A stretch of DNA of 64,000 nt from Xaviernesmea oryzae (lineage in GTDB: Bacteria; Pseudomonadota; Alphaproteobacteria; Rhizobiales; Rhizobiaceae): NCBI RefSeq assembly GCF_900109605.1, contig NZ_FOAM01000006.1:1-64000 (forward strand), in the 5' to 3' direction. Positions 57,824 through 64,000 of this stretch are shown one piece after another. The notes under the pieces are model-generated. The model saw nothing but the letters and a program-made list of their open reading frames with translations. It searched no databases and was not told the origin of the DNA. Each line of letters starts with the position of its first letter. Positions within the stretch are counted from its first letter, which is position 1. Both the position numbers and the translations under genes were made by a program.

Positions 57824-58174
57824 GCCTTCGGGCTCCTCGAAATGCCTGCCGCCAGCCGCGCCTCAGATCGCGTCGCGCCGACGAATCAGCCGCCGGCGTC
57901 CGAGCGGCCGCTGGCGAGCCGAATCAAAGGGCAGGCTGGATATGCTCGTCCAAACACTTAAGCCTATTCGTCAAGTGGCGGCAACGCCCGCCTGTTTTGG
58001 TCATGGGCAATAGCTGTGGATCCGCAAGGCTTCAGCGACGCAACCGGGCAGCCGGCCCTTTGTTGACTCCGCCTGTCGAGGTGCTATGTCTCAGCCGCTT
58101 CCGATACGGCCTTCGGAGGAGCTTCGAGGCCGTCCTGATCACGTAACACTTCACGTCACACAAGCGGAACCGTC
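57824..58174. other. Divergent promoter region between DUF4164-zapA and tkt
   Basis: No gene is seen. A plausible plus-strand promoter for tkt has TTGACT at 58063-58068 and TATGTC at 58085-58090 with a 16-base spacer, 85 bases before the start codon. The minus-strand zapA promoter should lie near 57830-57960 but is not clear. Confidence 0.6.
58063..58090 (+). promoter_or_regulatory. Predicted tkt promoter
   Basis: A TTGACT -35 box and TATGTC -10 box are separated by 16 bases, within the usual range for the housekeeping sigma factor. The leader before tkt would be about 75 bases. Confidence 0.5.
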
Positions 58175-60157
58175 ATGATCTCTCGCGAAACCCACGACCG
58201 GATGGCCAATGCCATCCGATTCCTGTCCATGGACGCAGTCGAGAAGGCGAACTCGGGTCACCCGGGCCTTCCCATGGGGGCCGCGGACGTCGCCACGGTT
58301 CTCTTCTCGCGCTATCTGCGCTTCGACCCCAAGAAGCCGAACTGGCCCAACCGCGACCGCTTCATCCTCTCGGCCGGCCACGGCTCGATGCTCCTTTATT
58401 CGCTCCTCTACCTCACCGGCTACGAGGACATGACGATCGAGGAGATCAAGAATTTCCGCCAGCTCGGCTCCAAGACGGCCGGCCATCCGGAATTCGGTCA
58501 TGCCGCCGGCATCGAGACGACCACCGGCCCGCTCGGGCAGGGCATTGCCAATTCGGTTGGCTTCGCCATTGCCGAACGCAAGCTCAATATCGAATTCGGT
58601 CCCGAATTCATCGATCACTTCACCTATGTGCTGGTCGGCGACGGCTGCCTGATGGAAGGCATCAGTCAGGAAGCCATCGCGCTTGCCGGGCACCTGAAGC
58701 TCAACAAGCTGATCGTCTTCTGGGACAACAACAACATCACCATCGACGGCGCAGTCTCGCTCTCGGATTCGACCGACCAGATCGCCCGCTTCAAGTCGGT
58801 GCATTGGAACACGATCGAGATCGACGGCCACGATCCCGAGCAGATCGCCCAGGCGATCGAAGCCGCGCAGAAGTCCGACCGTCCGACCTTCATCGCCGCC
58901 AAGACCACCATCGGCTTCGGCGCGCCCAACAAGGCTGGCACCCACAAGGTCCATGGTTCGCCGCTCGGCGCCGAGGAAATCGCCGCCACCCGCAAGGCGC
59001 TGAACTGGGAAAGCCCGGCCTTCGAAACGCCTGCCGACGTTCTCTCCGCCTGGCGCCAGGCTGGCGCCCGCTCGGTCGAGCTGCGCGAAGCCTGGGAAAA
59101 GGGCCTGGAACAGACGGATGCCGGCAAGAAGTCGGAATTCCTGCGCCGCTTTGCCGGCGACCTGCCGAAGGGCTTGGATGCGGCGATTGCCGACTACAAG
59201 AAGAAGCTGGCCGAAACCAAGCCGAACCCGGCGACCCGCAAGGCTTCGGAAGACGCGCTCGAGGTCATCAACGGCATCGTCGTGGAAACGCTGGGCGGTT
59301 CGGCCGACCTGACGCCGTCCAACAACACCAAGACCAGCCAGATGGTCTCGATCACGCCGACGGATTTCTCCGGCCGCTACATGCACTACGGCATCCGCGA
59401 GCACGGCATGGCCGCGGCGATGAACGGCATCGCGCTGCACGGCGGCCTGATCCCCTATTCGGGCGGCTTCCTGATCTTCTCGGACTATTGCCGTCCGCCG
59501 ATCCGCCTGGCAGCTCTGATGGGCGTGCGCGTCATCCACGTGCTCACCCATGACTCGATCGGCCTGGGCGAAGATGGCCCGACGCACCAGCCGGTGGAGC
59601 AGATCGCCGCCCTACGCGCGATCCCGAACCTGCTCGTCTTCCGTCCGGCCGATGCCACGGAAACGGCGGAATGCTGGCAGCTGGCGCTGCACAACCAGCA
59701 CCGTCCCTCGGCGCTGGCGCTCACTCGCCAGAACCTGATGGCCGTACGCACCGACTATGTGGAGGAGAACCTCTGCGCCAAGGGTGCCTACGAGCTCGTC
59801 AAGGCCGACGATGCCAAGGTGTCGATCTTTGCCTCGGGCTCCGAGATCGAGATCGCCGTCAAGGCGGCAGAGGCGCTGAAGGCCAAGGGCGTTTCCGCCC
59901 GCGTCGTCTCCGTCCCCTGCTTCGCGCTTTTCGAAGAGCAGTCGGACGACTATCGCGCCGCCGTCATCGGCAAGGCGCCGGTCAAGATTGCGGTGGAAGC
60001 CGCCGTTCGCCAGGGCTGGGATCACCTGATCGGCTCGGACGGCACCTTCATCGGCATGAAGAGCTTCGGCGCATCCGGTCCTTACAAGGATCTCTACCAG
60101 CACTTCGGCATCACGGTTGACGCCGTCGTCGAAGCTGCCGAAGCCAAGCTCGGCTGA
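58175..60157 (+). CDS. tkt: transketolase
   Basis: Transketolase moves two-carbon units between sugar phosphates in the pentose phosphate and Calvin-type cycles, using thiamine diphosphate. The 660-residue protein has [14 protein letters not shown] near the start, the TPP/metal motif [13 protein letters not shown] with [10 protein letters not shown], and a C-terminal transketolase domain. The phosphate-binding region includes [20 protein letters not shown]. It is the first plus-strand gene of the sugar-phosphate cluster and ends in a stem-loop at 60167-60207. Confidence 0.98.
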   Translation: MISRETHDRMANAIRFLSMDAVEKANSGHPGLPMGAADVATVLFSRYLRFDPKKPNWPNRDRFILSAGHGSMLLYSLLYLTGYEDMTIEEIKNFRQLGSKTAGHPEFGHAAGIETTTGPLGQGIANSVGFAIAERKLNIEFGPEFIDHFTYVLVGDGCLMEGISQEAIALAGHLKLNKLIVFWDNNNITIDGAVSLSDSTDQIARFKSVHWNTIEIDGHDPEQIAQAIEAAQKSDRPTFIAAKTTIGFGAPNKAGTHKVHGSPLGAEEIAATRKALNWESPAFETPADVLSAWRQAGARSVELREAWEKGLEQTDAGKKSEFLRRFAGDLPKGLDAAIADYKKKLAETKPNPATRKASEDALEVINGIVVETLGGSADLTPSNNTKTSQMVSITPTDFSGRYMHYGIREHGMAAAMNGIALHGGLIPYSGGFLIFSDYCRPPIRLAALMGVRVIHVLTHDSIGLGEDGPTHQPVEQIAALRAIPNLLVFRPADATETAECWQLALHNQHRPSALALTRQNLMAVRTDYVEENLCAKGAYELVKADDAKVSIFASGSEIEIAVKAAEALKAKGVSARVVSVPCFALFEEQSDDYRAAVIGKAPVKIAVEAAVRQGWDHLIGSDGTFIGMKSFGASGPYKDLYQHFGITVDAVVEAAEAKLG

Positions 60158-60166
60158 GTGTGCAGG

Positions 60167-60207
60167 CTCGTCCGGCCGCCGCTTGCCAGGAGCAGCGGCC
60201 GGATGAG
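60167..60207 (+). terminator. Stem-loop after tkt
   Basis: A long stem (CTC.TCCGGCCGC paired with GCGGCCGGA.GAG) with a 15-base loop starts 10 bases past the tkt stop codon. It lacks a T-tract, so it may slow or stop transcription only partly or protect the mRNA end. Confidence 0.5.
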
Positions 60208-60511
60208 CCCCTCCATTTGCGCAGGTCGGTCATGCAATCCTTCGCTGACCTTTCGCTCGCAATCGCAAATGGATTGCGGTAATTCGACATAAGGGTGTGC
60301 TTGTGCACCTAGGGGGAATTCTTCTGCTTGCGGGCGCGCGGTTGCGCTCTTCCCAAGGCATCGGACCGAAAAGTGGACACCGGTTTTCGGATCGATCCGA
60401 TGCAAAGACAAAAGCCTGTAGCATCGAGCCTGCTCCGATTTTCGGCATGATGCTCCAGGCTGCCGAGACGCCTGCCCGCGCCACCGTTTCTACGATAGGG
60501 AGTTTGCATCC
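60208..60511. other. Upstream region of gap
   Basis: Apart from the RIME-like element no gene is seen. The segment 60240-60300 is A+T-richer and may contain the gap promoter, which would then place the repeat in the gap leader. Confidence 0.5.
60358..60461 (+). repeat. RIME-like intergenic repeat upstream of gap
   Basis: Two imperfect palindromes lie in tandem. The first has arms GCATCGGA (60358-60365) and TCCGATGC (60396-60403) with an inner CCGAAAA/GGTTTTCGG pair; the second spans about 60414-60461 with GCCTG.AGCATC and GATGCT.CAGGC arms. At about 104 bases with two palindromes it fits RIME1, a repeat described in Rhizobium and related genera. The copy between tolA and tolB is the inverted relative. 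It lies in the tkt-gap intergenic region and ends 50 bases before the gap start. Confidence 0.75.
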
Positions 60512-61521
<1,010 letters not shown>

Positions 61522-61522
<1 letters not shown>

Positions 61523-62088
61523 TGTTTGCGCGCCCCTCCCCCCGAACGGTCCGTTGGCGTCCGATCGATGGAGAGGGGCTCGAACATCTTCAGCTCACTC
61601 CCAAGACCGATGGCGGCCTCACGGCGCAGGGCGTCATCATCGGCGCGCAGGACGAACATGCCTTCGGCGTCAGCTATGCCATCGACTGCGATGCCGGCTG
61701 GCATGTGCGGCGCTTCAGCCTTCAAACCACCGATGGCCGGCACCTGGCGATGGCCAGTGATGGCCAGGGCCATTGGATCAATGAAGCCGGCGCCGCCTGC
61801 CCCGCCTTTGACGGCTGCATCGATATCGACCTTGGCGGCACCCCTTTCACCAACACGCTTCCCATCCGCCGGCTGGCGCTGGCGCCGAAAGACGGCCCCC
61901 GCCGGCTCTCCATGCTCTATGTTCCCTTCGACACGTTCGAGCCTGTGATCGACGGCCAGATCTATACCTGCCTGTCGCCGGCAGCGCTCTACCGCTATCA
62001 GGCGGCGGATCGCAGCTTTTCGGCCGAGCTGCCTGTCGATGCGGACGGACTGGTGCTGGATTACCCCACGCTGTTTCAGCGCGTTTGA
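61522..62088 (+). CDS. DUF1089 / putative glycolipid-binding domain protein
   Basis: The 188-residue protein starts MFARPSPRTVRWRPIDGEGLEHL and matches the putative glycolipid-binding family (DUF1089), a beta-barrel-like fold. Segments include DEHAFGVSYAIDCDAGWHVRRF, HWINEAGAACPAFDGCIDIDL and VDADGLVLDYPTLFQRV. Function is unproven in the family; the name comes from a structural guess. Its ATG shares one base with the gap stop codon, and pgk starts 15 bases after its own stop, so it is embedded in the gap-pgk transcript and probably needed at a level tied to central metabolism. Confidence 0.85.
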
Positions 62089-62103
62089 CCCCCGGAGACC
62101 CCG

Positions 62104-63300
62104 ATGACCTTCAAGACCCTCGACGACCTGACTGATATCAAGGGCAAGCGCGTGCTCGTGCGCGTCGATCTCAACGTGCCCGTTGCCGATGGCAAGGTGA
62201 CCGACGCCACCCGGATCGAGCGTGTGGTGCCGACCATTCGGGAATTGTCCGAAAAGGGCGCCAAGGTGATCCTGCTTGCCCATTTCGGCCGCCCAAAGGG
62301 TGCGCCGGTGGCCGACATGTCGCTGAAGCTGGTGGCGCCTGCCGTCGAGGACATTCTCGATCAGCGCGTGCTCTTCGCCGAGGATTGCATTGGCGACAAG
62401 GCCAAGGCCGCCATCGACGCGATGAAGGATGGCGACGTGCTGCTTCTGGAAAACACCCGCTTCCACAAGGGTGAAGAAAAGAACGATGCGGAATTCGTCG
62501 CGGCGCTCGCTGCCAATGGCGATATCTACGTCAACGACGCCTTCTCGGCCGCCCACCGTGCCCATGCCTCGACCGAGGGCCTCGCCCGCCACCTTCCCGC
62601 CTATGCCGGCCGCACCATGCAGGCCGAATTGGAAGCGCTGGAAAAGGGGCTCGGCAATCCCAAGCGCCCGGTCGTCGCCATTGTCGGCGGCGCCAAGGTC
62701 TCGACCAAGATCGATCTTTTGCAGAACCTCGTGAAGAAGGTCGACGCACTCGTCATCGGCGGCGGCATGGCCAATACCTTTCTGGCAGCCGGCGGCACGA
62801 ATGTCGGCAAGTCGCTCTGCGAGCATGATCTTGCCGATACCGCCAAGACGATCATGGCGGAAGCCGAGAAGGCCGGCTGCACCATCGTCCTGCCGGTCGA
62901 TGGCGTGATCGCGCGCGAATTCAAGGCTGGCGCTGAAAACGAAGTGGTCGATATCGCCGCCATTCCGGCCGATGCCATGGTGCTCGATGTCGGCCCGGCT
63001 TCCGTTGCCGCTGTCAATGCCTGGGTCAGCAAGGCCACGACGCTGGTCTGGAACGGCCCGCTCGGCGCGTTTGAAATCGCACCCTTCGACAAGGCAACGG
63101 TCTCCGTGGCCAAGCATGCGGCCAGCCGCACCCGCTCGGGCGACCTCGTCTCCGTCGCCGGCGGCGGCGACACGGTCGCAGCGCTGAACCATGCCGATGT
63201 GGCCGAAGACTTCACCTATGTCTCGACCGCCGGCGGTGCGTTCCTCGAATGGATGGAAGGCAAGCCGCTTCCGGGCGTTGACATCCTCAAGAACAGCTAA
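62104..63300 (+). CDS. pgk: phosphoglycerate kinase
   Basis: Pgk transfers phosphate between 1,3-bisphosphoglycerate and ADP. The 398-residue protein begins [26 protein letters not shown] and has [19 protein letters not shown], the nucleotide-binding [13 protein letters not shown] and [11 protein letters not shown], and the C-terminal GGGDTVAAL. It lies 15 bases after the DUF1089 gene in one operon with gap, and is followed by a terminator before fba. Confidence 0.98.
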   Translation: MTFKTLDDLTDIKGKRVLVRVDLNVPVADGKVTDATRIERVVPTIRELSEKGAKVILLAHFGRPKGAPVADMSLKLVAPAVEDILDQRVLFAEDCIGDKAKAAIDAMKDGDVLLLENTRFHKGEEKNDAEFVAALAANGDIYVNDAFSAAHRAHASTEGLARHLPAYAGRTMQAELEALEKGLGNPKRPVVAIVGGAKVSTKIDLLQNLVKKVDALVIGGGMANTFLAAGGTNVGKSLCEHDLADTAKTIMAEAEKAGCTIVLPVDGVIAREFKAGAENEVVDIAAIPADAMVLDVGPASVAAVNAWVSKATTLVWNGPLGAFEIAPFDKATVSVAKHAASRTRSGDLVSVAGGGDTVAALNHADVAEDFTYVSTAGGAFLEWMEGKPLPGVDILKNS

Positions 63301-63342
63301 GGTCTATGCTGGTCTCTTTTGCATAAAGCCGACGTTGATTTT

Positions 63343-63374
63343 GGAGCGCGTCCCTCATCGGGGGCGCGCTTTTC
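63343..63374 (+). terminator. Terminator after pgk
   Basis: An AGCGCG/CGCGCT stem (63345-63350 with 63365-63370), extended by a CCC/GGG pair, is followed by TTTTCTC. It lies 43 bases past the pgk stop codon. Confidence 0.8.
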
Positions 63375-63435
63375 TCATGGAGAGCAGGCGGTCTCAAATG
63401 CAGTTATACATAAGCAGTCAACGGAAACAGAACAC

Positions 63436-63470
63436 TTTCAAACGATTAAAATATTTTCAATCGTTTCAAT
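63436..63470 (+). promoter_or_regulatory. Operator-like inverted repeat in an A+T-rich segment before fba
   Basis: AAACGATT at 63440-63447 is repeated in inverted form as AATCGTTT at 63459-63466, separated by an 11-base A+T stretch. Each arm also has the AANCGNTT pattern common in LacI/GalR-family operators. The site lies 83 bases before the fba start, where an operator for a sugar-phosphate-responsive regulator is plausible. Confidence 0.5.
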
Positions 63471-63548
63471 GGCTTGAGTGCCTATTTGCCGGAAAAAAAT
63501 CTTCTGCTACGCCTGCTTCCCGAGAGAAAACAATCGGGAGAGGCAGAG

Positions 63549-64000
63549 ATGACCGAGAAACTGGAAGATATCGCCGGCGCGATGATGTCAAAAGGCCAGG
63601 GCTTGCTGGCCGCGGACGAGTCCACCTCCACCATTGAAAAGCGCTTCGACACGATCGGCCTTGCCTCGACCGAAGACAGCCGCCGCGATTATCGCGAAAT
63701 GCTGTTTCGCGCCGATGATGCGATGAAGCCCTGCATCTCCGGCGTCATCCTTTATGAGGAAACCCTGTTCCAGAAGGCTGCCGACGGCACGCCGCTGGTC
63801 GAGATCATCCGCAAGGCCGGCGCCGTGCCGGGCATCAAGGTCGATCTCGGCGCCAAGCCGATGGCCGGTTTTGCCGGTGAAACCATCACCGAAGGCCTGG
63901 ATGGGTTGGCCGGCCGCCTTGCTCGCTATTACGAGGCCGGCGCCCGATTTGCCAAATGGCGCGGCGTCATCGCCATATCGGACATCCTGCCAAGCAGCGG
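63549..64000 (+). CDS. fba: class I fructose-bisphosphate aldolase, N-terminal part (cut by window edge)
   Basis: This is the beginning of a class I (Schiff-base) aldolase, which cleaves fructose-1,6-bisphosphate to dihydroxyacetone phosphate and glyceraldehyde-3-phosphate. About 150 residues are in the window: the start MTEKLEDIAGAMMSKGQG, then LLAADESTSTIEKRF, typical of the class I enzyme, and GVILYEETLFQKA. The catalytic Lys lies beyond the window. GAGAGG is upstream of the ATG at 63549. It follows pgk but behind a terminator and its own operator-like region, so it is probably separately transcribed. Confidence 0.92.
   Translation, partial: MTEKLEDIAGAMMSKGQGLLAADESTSTIEKRFDTIGLASTEDSRRDYREMLFRADDAMKPCISGVILYEETLFQKAADGTPLVEIIRKAGAVPGIKVDLGAKPMAGFAGETITEGLDGLAGRLARYYEAGARFAKWRGVIAISDILPSS

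Overview
The window is chromosomal DNA of an alphaproteobacterium, most likely a member of the Rhizobiaceae (Rhizobium/Agrobacterium/Ensifer-like). Evidence: high G+C, a tol-pal/ruv/ftsH/glmM gene order typical of Rhizobiales, an sqdBDC sulfolipid operon, a rhizobial glpDSTPQUV glycerol transport cluster, the long alphaproteobacterial type of SerC with its tandem-hairpin leader, two intergenic elements that look like RIME (Rhizobium-specific intergenic mosaic elements), and two Omp25/Omp31-like small outer-membrane proteins.

Layout. 1-330: 3' end of an IS630-type transposase. 460-4755: purA and a large membrane-anchored, Ala/Pro/Glu-rich protein (minus strand). 5015-10054: an EamA exporter, an outer-membrane barrel, and serC-serA (plus). 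10179-15610: three tandem SPINDLY/OGT-like glycosyltransferase copies (minus), the third broken by a stop codon and a frameshift. 15909-29944 (minus): a second outer-membrane barrel, then the housekeeping block that reads in transcription order ybgC, tolQ, tolR, tolA, tolB, pal, cpoB, tilS, ftsH, (GFA protein), glmM. 30126-33141: sqdBDC (plus). 33202-37884 (minus): ruvA, a vapBC-type toxin-antitoxin pair, ruvB, a metallophosphoesterase, a Nudix hydrolase and two small proteins. 38129-48319 (minus): a complete glycerol/glycerol-3-phosphate regulon (glpR, glpD, glpSTPQUV transporter, glpK). 48412-51632: a thioesterase, ruvC, a luciferase-like monooxygenase (plus) and yebC. 51832-56560: accessory genes (MBL-fold protein, HEPN/MNT pair, GNAT, AlkB-like, YciI-like) followed by ymdB-like phosphodiesterase and fau. 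56815-58174: a probable 6S RNA, zapA and a DUF4164 gene. 58175-64000 (plus): tkt, gap, a DUF1089 gene, pgk and the start of a class I fba.

How the genes fit together. Tol-Pal, CpoB, FtsH, GlmM, ZapA and the two barrels serve the cell envelope and division. RuvABC resolves Holliday junctions. The glp cluster imports glycerol, phosphorylates it and oxidises it to dihydroxyacetone phosphate, which feeds the tkt-gap-pgk-fba trunk at the right end. SerC and SerA draw 3-phosphoglycerate from that trunk into serine. The sqd genes make a phosphate-free sulfolipid.

The most notable points are: a ruvC-ruvA-ruvB-ybgC-tol block broken open by accessory modules; ruvB coupled by stop/start overlap to an in-operon PIN toxin; the decaying tandem OGT-like array; a probable 6S RNA between zapA and fau; an 11-bp-phased CGAA array over the glpD promoter; and a LacI-type-looking operator pair before fba. 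I did not find a wholly new system; the best candidates for something undescribed are the OGT-like array and the 977-residue envelope protein.
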